A stretch of DNA of 64,000 bases from Henckelia pumila (Eukaryota > Streptophyta > Magnoliopsida > Lamiales > Gesneriaceae), in the NCBI RefSeq assembly GCF_033568475.1, contig NC_133122.1, forward strand, positions 15,504,763 through 15,568,762, read 5' to 3'. The position numbers and the translations under genes were made by a program. Shown piece by piece: positions 44,039 to 56,359 of the stretch. How positions within the stretch are numbered: the stretch's first letter is position 1; each line of letters opens with the position of its first letter. The notes beneath the pieces were generated by a model. The model ran no database searches, had not been told where the DNA came from, and saw only the letters and a program-made list of their open reading frames with translations.

Positions 44039-45895
44039 TGTTGGAACACGTTCTCGGATCAGTCAGATGTGATACCCGTAGCAGCGGAAGTTTAAAAATT
44101 TTTATTTTCTGATCTGGAACGATTCCAGATCATGGGTATCAAATCCTAACGATTAAAACAAACAATTAAAATAAAACAGAATTAAATTTTACCTCTCAAG
44201 TCTCAACTTGATGTTATGGACTCCAACAGATTACTCTGCTCTTCTTGTATATCCCAGGAACTGATGACTCTATCGATCAACTCCTGAATCAGGTCCACGA
44301 ACAGAATTCTTAATCCCACTGACAGACTGCACTAGAAAGTCTATCAGAAGTTTCTACGAAGAGAATTAACAGATTTGATCTGTTAAATCAGACTGCAAAT
44401 TTCGAAAACTGCAGTCTGAATTTTCGAACACTGTGGAGGGAGGGGGTGGCCAAACCCTAGAGAGAAAGCTCTAGGATTTTCGAAAATTATGAATTGTTAT
44501 GTCTAATTTCTGTACTGCAATAATTTATTTATAACATGAGCTGCTAACATCTTAGGGCCCATTAGTCATAAGTTCAAGCCTGACAAGCAAAGCCCGCATG
44601 TTCAGAAATTAATATAAAATTCATCGTGACTCAAATTGATAAACCAATTTCACCAATGTGTACAGAAACCTTTTCTGCATATTTTAAAGTCAAGATAAAT
44701 TTTCTGAATCAGAATTCAGTGATTTCCAAAAATGGTATCCCTATGTCATTTTAGGAAATCTCACTCCCTCTACTCTTTAATAAGAAGTCCTACTTCTCAT
44801 ACACTAAATTTAACTCATTAAATTTAATTATCTCAACGGGGATTAGAAAACTATTACTTGTGTAACCCTCAATGGTTCAGGGATACAGCTAGTCGTGGGC
44901 CCACAACTCCTTGTGACTCAGAACAATAATTTCCGACTTGCCCATCGAATCATGGTAAGAGCGCCTAGAAACATCGCCTCATGATTCCCTAGGTATCATT
45001 GATAGTGTTTGCAAGAACCAGTAGGTTTTGGTTTGCATACAATACGGTCCCTTCATCCATATATCCCGATCGAATCAATAACAATTGGTATATTGAGAGT
45101 CGTTCGAGATTCGATAACTATGCAATACATCTTGAAGATCAAATAGTGACCTCGCATGTGCAACTAGGAAACCAAGTAACCTAAAGCACATCATGTACTC
45201 TGGCCAGAGATTTGTCATATTAATATCTTCTCAGATCGCATAGGATATCCACACTCGCAAGCGTGTGGTAAATCCTTGACAACAAAGTATTGACTCCTAT
45301 ATGTGTCATAACTGTACCCAATCTCGACACCTGATGACCCTGATAGAGTCGGTAAACGAGTCAAAGTACAGTACTAGCATATAGAGTCTCCATGATGTTT
45401 CAAGTAATAAGGACTAATGGTGTACAACCAAAAACCGCGGACTTATCCACTCAATTAGTGAAAACCACTTGGAAAGTCCGAATAGGGTAGTTCGATCATC
45501 CATCAAATGAATATCCATTTGCATGCTTCGTACATCTCTATGTTCCATACCAATGAAATGTGGTACTTGGCATCGCAAATGCTAGTCTCAATCTCGAGCG
45601 ATCCTTATTCTTATTTGCGGACGGCTCAATTGACTAGGAACTGTTTAGAATATACAGTGATTATAAGATGTGTTTCATGACAGTCATTTAAATTTACTAT
45701 CACATCTTACATGCACTCTAGTATACTCAAGGTCTTTATCTAAACATCGTATAGTACGTCACAACATAATAATATGATAAAAGATAAAGCAAAATCCAAT
45801 ATAAAAGTGTAAATTATATTAAACAAAAATTGTTTACATATAGAGTCATAAAGGCTCTTAGTCACAAATTGGCTAACAGGGCACCTACTCTTTCA
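44039..45895 (-). repeat. 3' LTR of copia element B
   Basis: 1857 bp, plus-strand TGTTGGAACACGTTCTCGG...ACTCTTTCA. It matches 60809-62658, with about a dozen differences in the first ~330 bp. The polypurine tract AAGTGGGAGAT (minus strand) abuts it at 45896-45906. Confidence 0.93.
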
Positions 45896-47069
45896 ATCTC
45901 CCACTTGCCCAAAAGCCAACTAGTCATACTACGTAGTCCCATTGCTTCGCGATGTTTGTCAAATAATGGTCCTGGAAAGGGCTTAGTAAGTGGATCAGCG
46001 ATATTGTCTGCAGAGGCCACTCTCTCGACAGTGATGTCTCCTCTTTCCACGATCTCCCGGATGATGTGGTATTTTCTCAGTATGTGTTTGGATCTTTGAT
46101 GAGACCTTGGTTCCTTTTCCTAAGCAACGGCACCAGTATTGTCACAGTATACCGGGACTGGACCAACAGCTTCAGGAATGACCCCCAACTCTTGGATGAA
46201 ATTCCTCATCCAAACGGTCTCTTTAGCAGCAGCTGATGCTGCAATGTATTCCGCCTCAGTGGTGGAATCTGATGTGGTGTCCTGCTTGGAACTCTTCCAA
46301 GAGACAGCACCGCCATTGAGCATGAATACAAATCCAGATGTTGATTTCGAGTCATCCACGTCACTTTGGAAGCTAGAGTCGGTATAGCCTTCCAATTTCA
46401 ATTTTCTTCCCTCATAAACCATGAATATATTCTTAGTCCTTTTCAAGTACTTAAGAATATCCTTCACATCTTTCCAATGCATTTGACCGGGGTTGGCTTG
46501 ATATCTGCTCGTGACACTCAGAGCAAAGGCTACATCCGATCTGGTAGATATCATCCCAAACATGATACTACCTCTATTTCTTCGTCAGTCTTTGGAGACA
46601 TTGACTTGGATAGAGAAACTCCATGGTACATAGGTAGATGTCCTCTCTTGGACTCATCCATAGAAAACCTTTTCAATATTGTGTCGATGTAGGTTGCTTG
46701 AGTGAGTCCTATCATTCTCTTATATCTATCTCTATAGATCTGTATTCCTAGAATATAGGACGCCTCACCCAAGTCCTTCATCGAGAATCTACCTGACAAC
46801 CATATCTTTGTTGACTGCAACATCCCTATATCATTCCCAATGAGTAGGATGTCATCAACATAAAGCACTAAGAATGTCACAGCATCCTTAACCACTTTCT
46901 TGTACACGCACGGTTCCTCCGGGTTCTTGATAAAACCAAAGTCCTTTATTGTTTCATCAAATTTCTGGTTCCAACTTCTTGATGCCTGTTTGAGACCATA
47001 AATTGATCTCTGAAGCTTGCATACCTTATGCTCGCTTCCCATGGATGTGAATCCCTCGGGCTGCATCAT
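45862..47069 (-). pseudogene. Element B pol, RT to RNase H
   Basis: Continues the RT after element C: MMQPEGFTSMGSEHKVCKLQ, SIYGLKQASRSWN, the catalytic LVLYVDDILLIG (about 46855), RT end, then RNase H with YTDSSFQSDVDDSKSTSGF and the terminal SADNIADPLTKPFPG. A small deletion plus frameshift near 46555 removes the usual PYASA-type segment, and a TAG near 46122 replaces an expected sense codon. The last codons run about 30 bp into the 3' LTR. Confidence 0.88.
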
Positions 47070-47074
47070 ATAGA

Positions 47075-49658
47075 TGTAAGGCCCAAAAATATTAAATTAT
47101 TAATTATGGGATTTGAGAATTAAATTCCATATTATGGGCTAATATTGATTTGAGAAGTGAAAGAAATTATAGATTTAATTTTCGAGCCGAAAATATTTAA
47201 TTTGAGAATTTACGGATTTTGAGAATTAAATTCCGATAATTCTTAAATTAAAAGAATAAATATTAGATTTGAATATTTATGGAATTTGAGATTAAATTCC
47301 ATATTTCGGAAATTAAAGAAGATGTATTTTGAAGATGAAACCCGATCAGGGGTTGATTTGAAAAGATCGAAGTTTGAAGGGCTAAAGTGCAAAAGGCCGG
47401 GATTATTGATTTAATCCGAATTTAATTTATTTTAATCTGAGTATATTTAATTTGGGAATATTTAGAGTTTCGATTTTAATTCTAATATTCTTAAATTATT
47501 TTGGATTGAAAATGAATTAAAACGAAGGTCGAGGACTGAATTGCAATTAAGGAAGACTTGAGGGACTAAATTAAAATTTATATAATACATATCTGATGTG
47601 ATTAAGATGAATCAGACTTCATACGTGTATTATGGATATTGAAGTCAGAATTGTGAGAGAGGAGCCGAACCCTCTTATTCCTTTTTCGTTTTCGATTTTC
47701 GATTTTCAAACGGCCGTAACTTTTGATCCGCTCATCCGATTTCAAATCCGAAAGATGTTCTGGAATCCTTGCGACGAGGATTCGATTTGATGTAAGTATT
47801 TTTTTATCTCGGCATGTTTTGAAGAATGAAATTTGGCAGAGATCAGATTATGACTTGATGTTTGTATTATTGAATTCGTATGCCGTTATATATCGAAGCT
47901 GGATTGAAAATGAACTAAGGAATGAACTTGTTGTGATGTCCATCTTACATTTGATATATTTAGCTGCTGATATGATGAATTGAATGATGAATTCAGCTGA
48001 TATAAGTGATACGAATGACTGAATTGATTAGAAATGAATTCGATACCGCGTCGGTTCCCGATTTTCAATCGCTACGCCGCCGGTTGATGTTTTGACTTCG
48101 TTTTGATAGCCTATAACTGAGTTGAGATAGTTGTTTAGATGTTATGAATGTTATATCATTTTTATTTCTCGATTTCAGTTGAGTTTCGAAGGCTAACGAT
48201 TCAAGACTCCGAGTTATATCGAATAAGAAGAAGTTGAAATTTGAAATGATGTTGATTGAATCTGTATTGATGATTTTGATTCAATTCTGAAATGATTGAA
48301 TAGAAAGAGGTTGATATACATGTTTTGATGATATGTTCCAGAGTTTAATAGGAGACTATTGACTCAAGAACCTCAAATTGAAACCAAAGAAGAAGTGATC
48401 AAGATTGAAGTGAATGTGATTGAAGATTGATTATGATTGAATGATCAGATTCATATAGGAGTTGTGGTACTTCCTATCCAGATGTGGAACATCGTCAACT
48501 CAAGAATGAAAGGTATAATGACGACATCGCGAGTCAGGGACTGTGAAACTCAAGAACGACTATTCTTGAGTTATCCCGAACAAACCACATACTTGTTTAA
48601 GTATTTGTTTTTGAGGTAGAACTTATGTATTGTCGATCCATCACAGGTAGTAGATCTTTATTGCTTTCGATATGATTGTATATTGAATTGATTCTATGCC
48701 AACGTTGCAATTAACCTTATTTTCTAGCCCGAAATGACTACGATAGATGGATATCCATGTCAAAATCGGATACGAATCTTGATGGAAACGAAGTGATAAG
48801 AATCAATTCTTGAGATAAGCGCGCTATATAAATTGAGTCTTGATTTGAAGTTGAGTCGATATATGCGTTATTTTTACTCTATTCTTGAGTTGATATGTTT
48901 AGAGTTGATATGAATTTATTTAACGCATTTATATGTCGATTATACTGAGAATGATTTCTCATCGGAGTTTATCCGGCTGTTGCTTTGTTTTGTATGTGTG
49001 CATTGCAACAGGAGGGGCAGGAGCTTTGTTGAGACGACATTGATAGCTCGGGAGAGAGATGTAGCAAGTGTGGACTCGGGTTTATAAGTTAAAGCTTGAT
49101 ATAGTGATAGCATCAAACATAGCAAGAACTTAAGACTTGAAGTTATTTATGCTATGTTGAATAGCTTGTAGTTTTATATCTTTTAGGCTATTCAATTGAT
49201 GTATTAAATGCATGATTTGATACTTGAAACTTTATACATGTTGATATGCATGTTTTAGAATGTATAAATCATGAATTGAGTTGATATTGAATGCATTTGG
49301 ATTGATAATCCAAGTTTTGACAGCAAAAGAATGTTCTGATGTTTTTCAGAAAAGGGTGCCCGCTCGATCGGGTGAATGTTACCGATCGAGCGAGACCTGT
49401 TTTTCATGAGCAGGGAATTCGATTTTATTGCTCGCTCGATCGGTAGCTTTTGCCCGATCGAGCGAGGCCAATATATGTGCAGACCCGAGAATTTGATATT
49501 TTGCTCGCTCGATCGGCTGACTTTGCCCGATCGAGCGAGACTCTGAGATTTAAAAAAAAAAATTCTGCTCTTGATTTATTACTCTTTAATTGTTTGATTA
49601 ATTGTTTAATTAATTATTAGTTGCCCTAATACGAGATTAGCAACCCGAGGTCCCCACA
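47075..49658 (+). repeat. 5' LTR of element C
   Basis: 2584 bp, TGTAAGGCCCAAAAATATT to GAGGTCCCCACA. It matches 53776-56354 with scattered substitutions and one ~7-bp length difference near 47700. Carries a triple hairpin array near its 3' end. Confidence 0.95.
49359..49539. repeat. Triple hairpin array in the 5' LTR of C
   Basis: Three stem-loops at 49359-49394, 49431-49466 and 49504-49539. Arms are CTCGCTCGATCGG and CCGATCGAGCGAG, 13-bp stems (one mismatch in the first), each with a 10-nt loop of different sequence, spaced 72-73 bp. The array lies about 120-300 bp before the LTR end. Confidence 0.92.
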
Positions 49659-49663
49659 ACAGA

Positions 49664-49676
49664 TGGTATCAGAGCG
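49664..49676 (+). other. Primer-binding site of element C
   Basis: TGGTATCAGAGCG, the plant initiator-Met-tRNA primer site, five bases after the 5' LTR. Confidence 0.9.
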
Positions 49677-52600
49677 TAGGTTCTGGACTGAGATAGAAGC
49701 TGAGCGGGGTAGAGTGAGTCACATGCATTTATAGTATTGCATGATTATGCAATATTTGATTCGATGATTTAATGAATTGCATGTGCTCTTGATCTACTTT
49801 TGAAATTGAATTGATTAATTTACTGATTTGTAACTTTTCAAATTCTTATCGATGTTATTATAAGAATTTCTCCGGGTGATGTAAGCACCCCAGACTGACA
49901 GAGTTGTATGGCCAGACTGAACAAAATGGTATGGTCAGATTGAACAGAACTGTATTATTGCTCAGCTGAATGAAATATTTCTGATTGAACAAAACAGAAT
50001 ATCAGCGAATGAATAGATGTATTGCAGGTAGAAGTTGTTCTGAAGAACTGATGTTCAGATATTTGGAAGATACCGATGAATGATGTATCAGATTGACTGT
50101 CAACCAACTTCAAGACCTAGCAACTAGCTGATAGATTTTGACGAAGAAATTCTGACAGAACAGAGGTATATTAATTTGTTGGTAAGTGCTTAGAACATGA
50201 TTTTTGTTTATAGTTCTTTGCCACAACAGATAGAAATTATCAGAAAGACAAATATACCTTTTAGAAGCTGAATATTTTGAGTATTGAGGAATGCCTTATT
50301 AGAATTTTCAAGCCTATTACGATTCTTTGAATTGTAAATAATGAGAAGCTCAAGATTGAGTTGTTTAGTTATGGCTTGAATTCTAAGAATATGTCTGAAT
50401 AAATGTTGACAAATGAAGTATGTTATGACAGACATAGTTTTGTTTAACAGAACTGAAGCTGAATGATGAAGCAAAAGGACTGAAATTGTAAAGATATTAC
50501 GGTGTGTGAGAAAAAAACATATTTAGCTACAATTTCTATTCCAGAAGTATACAGAGAATCAGAATGAAATTGCACCTGAGAATGAAATTTCAGGTAACAG
50601 ATTTTTTTTGTTTTGACCTGTCTATTATTGGTGCAATAGATTCATGATAGCTGAAAGCTTATTATATTATCACCTCTGTATCAGAAAAGGGATTGTGTGA
50701 ATTGAACTGAAGAATGGAACTATTGCTTCGATGAACTGAAACAGAAGATGATTTTGTTCGTATTGAAATATCTGTTTATGTTGCATGATAGATGATGATG
50801 CAATAATCGAATACAGATTAGTAGAAGAATTGATGATAAGAAGCGATGAAACTAGATCAGTAAGAACATAATGTGCAATTGAATATGATGATATAGAATC
50901 TCGAATTAAGATTATGTGATTTCGGTTTGCTATATGATGTTTGATTACAGAAATATGCCGAAATCAGTATATTCGATGCATTATATATGTTCATGATCTA
51001 AACCAGAATTGAAAGATATGCCGATGAGTAGAGATTGCAGATATATTTCAGTAAGATTCTTGACTTTAGTTTAAGTTGTGAACTGGAATTTATCAGAGAA
51101 TTGATGAGTTTATGAATTGAATACTGCTTTTGAGGTTTACAAAATAGATGATGATATGAAAATCAGTTACAGATGAGTCTTTATTTGATTTTACTGAAGT
51201 TTTTACATCATAAAATCATGATTTTTGAAATTCTTGATATTAATTTTGAGGTTTTGGTACCGACCTCAATCGATTTTGATGGACTCTTATTCTTTGTTAG
51301 GGTCTGATTTGATTTACTTGTCTTAAGTTGAGATGCTAGTGAGTTGTTTTCACTTAGCATATTGTCATTCATATTATTGTTCTGTGGATGACCTTGACTT
51401 AAGTGAGTTTTCCTGATTATGAAGTTCAAAAGTTACTGATTGGTTGATGTGTACATTCAGTATATTATAATATTTATTTCTCGTAACTGATAGAATTTCC
51501 AATTGAGATTTGGGAAATAGAACGAAGAGAAGAGATGAATGCGTGATTAATTGATCTTTTGAATTTATGTGCTTGAAGTATCGGGATAGATACTAAAATA
51601 GTCAGAATTGCTGTAATCCAAATTAAGTGAGAATTGATTTGGAAGGATTAAAGCACATTGAGATGAGATCAAGTTATGAGAATTTCATTGAGAAATAGAA
51701 ATGAAGAATGAAACAGGCATTCGATCAATTGATTTCAGATTCTGTGTATTCTGGTTTGAATATTCAGATGAATATATAACCAATTAGAATGATTTTTGAT
51801 TGAAAGCAATCCAGAACTATTTAGAAGATGAAAAAAACGCATAAAGTAAACTGAAGCGATGGGAATTCAGTATAGAATACCATATAGAGATATGAATTGA
51901 AGCCTCAGATCATAATGAATGAATTCTATTATGATTGAGTATTTGATTGTGCCTGATATTTTCGAAAAGAGATATCATAATTTGAAGAATTGCACAAGAA
52001 TGAATTTGGGATTCATCCAATTATTGTTTTATCAGACGATAAAGCAAATAAAAGTAACAGAATTAGTATGTTTTCGAAGTTAAACGTACAGAGAGTTTCC
52101 GATGAATTTGAAAATCGTTGACCAGATGAGTTCAGTGATAGTTTAGCAACTCCATAATTGAAATGAGATTATGATTTGAAAGAATATTTTGCGAAACTAC
52201 CAAAATGAAACAGTTTATGTGAAGTAAACAGGTGGTAGTTATGAACAGATTGATTGAAATTACTGGATACGATAATGTGTTTGTATGATCAACTCACTGA
52301 ATTGTGATTAGATTCGTTGTAAGATGAACAGTAAGCAAAGAAATAATGTTTCCGATAGAAACATTGGGTTTACTATTACATTGTAATACAGATGATTCGA
52401 AGACTTTGAGTACTTTTTGAGGTAAAGGTGCAATTTGATATCCTTGAATTGGAAGAATAACCAGAGAAGATGAATTGAATGTCGAGAATGAACTTTATCT
52501 GACATGATACCGATTATCAACAGCTTTGAATACTTTGAAATCTGTGAATACAGCATAAACTCTGATTACGAAATAATCCGAATAGACTAATCAGATTTGT

Positions 52601-53761
52601 GGAATACACTGTATGAGATGTGAATAACAGCTATCAATTCAAATCTGTGAAGAAGAAAGAGATATGATGAATTACAGGAATGATTAAAATCTATTGTCAA
52701 GATTAAGACTTTAGATTTATTCGATAGATGTGGCATCGATTGATTGATTAATGTTCTGAGAGTTGGTTATATGTGATTGCATTATACCATTCTTCGATTA
52801 ATGGATTATCTGAGTTGATTTTCCATATGTTGAGAATATTCTCAGAACTTTAATACCTGATTCGGTATTACTTGTCTTGATGTGTTGCCACTTGATGATT
52901 ATAATTCCTGTAACAGCTAATGAATCGATTTTGAGATAATGATATGATGAAAGAAATCCGATTTCCTTGTGCTAAAATGATACTATTGAAGTATATGATA
53001 TCAGATCAGACATGATTTGTTGTCAGCAGATCAGATGTGATTTGAGGAACACAAGGATGATGAATATGAATCTGTATGGACTAAAAGCAGAGAAGATGAA
53101 CCAGAATTAGTAATTGAATGATAGATATAACTTTTGAAGCTGAAACTAATTAGTTAAGTGGAAAAGTTATTCTTGAAACATCATTCAATTCAGAATAAAG
53201 AAAAAGCGGAGTTTAATTTACAGATTCAGAATGTGACGATGAATACTGATTTTGAAGCGATGAACTGAATGATAGTGTAAACTTGATTTATGTTCTATAC
53301 TCTGTATAGAATGAAATAGAGAAAGAATCAAGTCGTCACCAAAGCTGAATTGCATTGAATGACATGTCAGACGGAATTGATGATTGTATTGACAGAATGT
53401 ATTCTTTTCAACTGAATAAGTTCAGTATCTAATTGAAAGAAGTATCAGTAGATTCTTCTTATGTACTTTATTCAGATGAGATAGATATTGACGAGATTCT
53501 GAGTTAAGTCGATTATTCGACAAATCTTTGATTGAAGAAAGAAACAGCTCAGATTCAATGACTTAAAGTACAACTGAATAGATACTGATTACAAGAAAAT
53601 AAAAGCAGATTCGAAGTAATAATCTGACAAGAGATTGAAAGATGAAGTGAGATACGTAATGCAGAGTTGGATGATTGAAGTGAGAATCACTTCAGATACT
53701 CATTCAGTCTATTAGATTTGATATTCTGGATGAATACGATTTCGAGGACGAAATCATTTCT

Positions 53762-53775
53762 TAGAGGGGAGGAAT
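53762..53775 (+). other. Polypurine tract of element C
   Basis: TAGAGGGGAGGAAT directly before the 3' LTR. Confidence 0.85.
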
Positions 53776-56354
53776 TGTAAGGCCCGAAAATATTAAATTA
53801 TTAATTATGGGATTTGAGAATTAAATTCCATATTATGGGCTAATATTGATTTGAGAAATGAAAGAAATTATAGATTTAATTTTCGAGCCAAAAATATTTA
53901 ATTTGAGAATTTACGGATTTTGAGAATTAAATTCCGATAATTCTTAAATTAAAAGAATAAATATTAGATTTGAATATTTATGGAATTTGAGATTAAATTC
54001 CATATTTCGGAAATTAAAGAAGATGTATTTTGAAGATGAAACCCGATCAGGGGTTGATTTGAAAAGATCGAAGTTTGAAGGGCTAAAGTGCAAAAGGTCG
54101 GGATTATTGATTTAATCCGAATTTAATTTATTTTAATCTGAGTATATTTAATTTGAGAATATTTAGAGTTTCGATTTTAATTCTAATATTCTTAAATTAT
54201 TTTGGATTGAAAATGAATTAAAGCGAAGGTTGAGGACTGAATTGCAATTAAGGAAGACTTGAGGGACTAAATTGCAATTTATGCAATACATATCTGATGT
54301 GATTAAGATGAATTAGACTTCATACGTGTATTATGGATATTGAAGTCAGAATTGTGATAGAGGAGCCGAACCCTCTTATTCCTTTTTCGTTTTCGATTTT
54401 CAAACGGCCGTAACTTTTGATCCGCTCGTTCGATTTCAATTCCGAAAGATGTTCTGGAATCCTTGCGACGAGGGATTCGATTTGATGTAAGTATTTTGTT
54501 ATCTTGGCATGTTTTGAAGAACGAAATTTGGCAGAAATCAGATTATGACTTGATGTTTGTATTATTGAATATGTATGCCGTTATATATCGAAGCTGGATT
54601 GAAAATGAACTAAGGAATGAACTTGTTGTGATGTTCAGCTTACATTTGATATATTTAGCTGCTGATATGATGAATTGAATGATGAATTCAGCTGATATAA
54701 GTGATACGAATGACTGAATTGATTAGAAATGAATTCGATACCGCGTCGGTTCCCGATTTTCAATCGCTATGCCGCCGGTTGATGTTTTGACTTCGTTTTG
54801 ATAGCCTATAACTGAGTTGAGATAGTTGTTTAGATGTTATGAATGTTATAGCATTTTTATTTCTCGATTTCAGTTGAGTTTCGAAGGCTAACGATTCAAG
54901 ACTCCGAGTTATATCAAATAAGAAGAAGTTGAAGTTTGAAATGATGTTGATTGAATATGTATTGATGATTTTGATTCAATTCTGAAATGATTGAATAGAA
55001 TGAGGTTGATATACATGTTTTGATGATATGTTTCAGAGTTTAATAGGAGACTATTGACTCAAGAACCTCAACTTGAAACCAAAGAAGAAGTGATCAAGAT
55101 TGAAGTGAATGTGATTGAAGATTGATTATGATTGAATGATCAGATTCATATAGGAGTTGTGGTACTTCCTATCCAGATGTGGAACATCGTCAACTCGAGA
55201 ATGAAGGTATAGTGACTACATCGCGAGTCAGGGACTGTGAAACTCAAGAACGACTATTCTTGAGTTATCCCGAACAAACCACATACTTGTTTAAGTATTT
55301 GTTCTTGAGGTAGAACTTATGTATTGTCGATCCATCACAGGTAATGGATCTTTATTGCTTTCGATATGATTGTATATTGAATTAATTCTATGCCAAGGTT
55401 GCAGTTAACCTTATTTTCTAGCCCGGAATAGCTACGATAGATGAATATCCATGTCAAGATCGGATACGAATCTTGATGTAAACGAAGTGATAAGAATCAA
55501 TTCTTGAGATAAACGCGCTATATAAATTGATTCTTGATTTGAAGTTGAGTCGATATATGCGTTATTTTTACTCTATTCTTGAGTTGATATGTTTAGAGTT
55601 GATATGAATTTATTTAACGCATTTATATGTCGATTATACTGAGAATGATTTCTCACCGGAGTTTATCCGGCTGTTACTTTGTTTTGTATGTGTGCATTGC
55701 AACAGGAGGGGCAGGAGCTTTGTTGAGACAACATTGATAGCTCCGGAGAGAGATGTAGCAAGTGTGGACTCGGGTTTATAAGTTAAAGCTTGATATAGTG
55801 ATAGCATCAAACATATCAAGAACTTAAGACTTGAAGTTATTTATGCTATGTTGAATAGCTTGTAGTTTTATATCTTTTAGGCTATTTAATTGATGTATTA
55901 AATGCATGATTTGATACTTGAAACTTTATACATGTTGATATGCATGTTTTAGAATGTATAAATCATGAATTGAGTTGATATTAAATGCATTTGGATTGAT
56001 AATCCAAGTTTTGACAGCAAAAGAATGTTCTGATGTTTTTCCGGAAAGGGTGCCCGCTCGATCGGGTGAATGTTACCGATCGAGCGAGGCCTGTTTTTCA
56101 TGAGCAGGGAATTTGATTTTATTGCTCGCTCGATCGGTAGCTTTTGCCCGATCGAGCGAGGCCAATATATGTGCAGACCCGAGAATTTGATATTTTGCTC
56201 GCTCGATCGGCTGACTTTGCCCGATCGAGCGAGACTCTGAGATTTAAAAAAAAAAAAATTCTGCTCTTGATTTATTACTCTTTAATTATTTGATTAATTG
56301 TTTAATTAATCATTAGTTGCCCTAATACGAGATTAGCAACCCGAGGTCCCCACA
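53776..56354 (+). repeat. 3' LTR of element C
   Basis: 2579 bp, TGTAAGGCCCGAAAATATT to GAGGTCCCCACA, followed by TSD ATAGA. Confidence 0.95.
56053..56233. repeat. Triple hairpin array in the 3' LTR of C
   Basis: Same three stem-loops as in the 5' LTR, starting at 56053, 56125 and 56198. All arms are preserved, although the surrounding LTR has diverged. Confidence 0.92.
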
Positions 56355-56359
56355 ATAGA

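Larger units (their letters stand above)
49659..53775 (+). other. Interior of element C, non-coding
   Basis: 4117 bp between the LTRs. Starts with ACAGA and the primer site (49664-49676). Low complexity in style (many GAATGA/TGATTGA words). The longest frames on either strand are under 90 codons and lack retroelement motifs. Confidence 0.7.
47075..56354 (+). mobile_element. LARD-like LTR element C, 9.3 kb, no coding capacity
   Basis: LTRs 47075-49658 and 53776-56354 with TG...CA ends and the perfect duplication ATAGA (47070-47074, 56355-56359), inserted in the RT gene of B. Primer site TGGTATCAGAGCG at 49664 and a polypurine tract at 53762. The 3' interior end (ATTTCGAGGACGAAATC then AGAGGGGAGGAA) looks like the end of Ty3/gypsy elements. 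The 4.1-kb interior has no frame over about 90 codons and no RT, integrase or gag motif that I can see. It is the youngest layer of the nest. Confidence 0.85.

Noticed and set aside
47723-47983. 86-codon frame in the 5' LTR of C, partly repeated as 71 codons at 54463
   Set aside because: The repetition is simply LTR duplication; the frames differ at their start through small indels and no domain is recognisable.
49359-49539. CRISPR-like spacing of repeats
   Set aside because: Only three units, each a palindromic hairpin within an LTR of a plant retroelement; no spacer diversity or cas context.
49664-49676. Possible tRNA gene match
   Set aside because: It is only a primer-binding site complementary to the 3' end of initiator Met-tRNA; no cloverleaf.
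50208-50474. 88-codon minus-strand frame inside element C
   Set aside because: Isolated frame with no retroelement motif in a non-coding interior.
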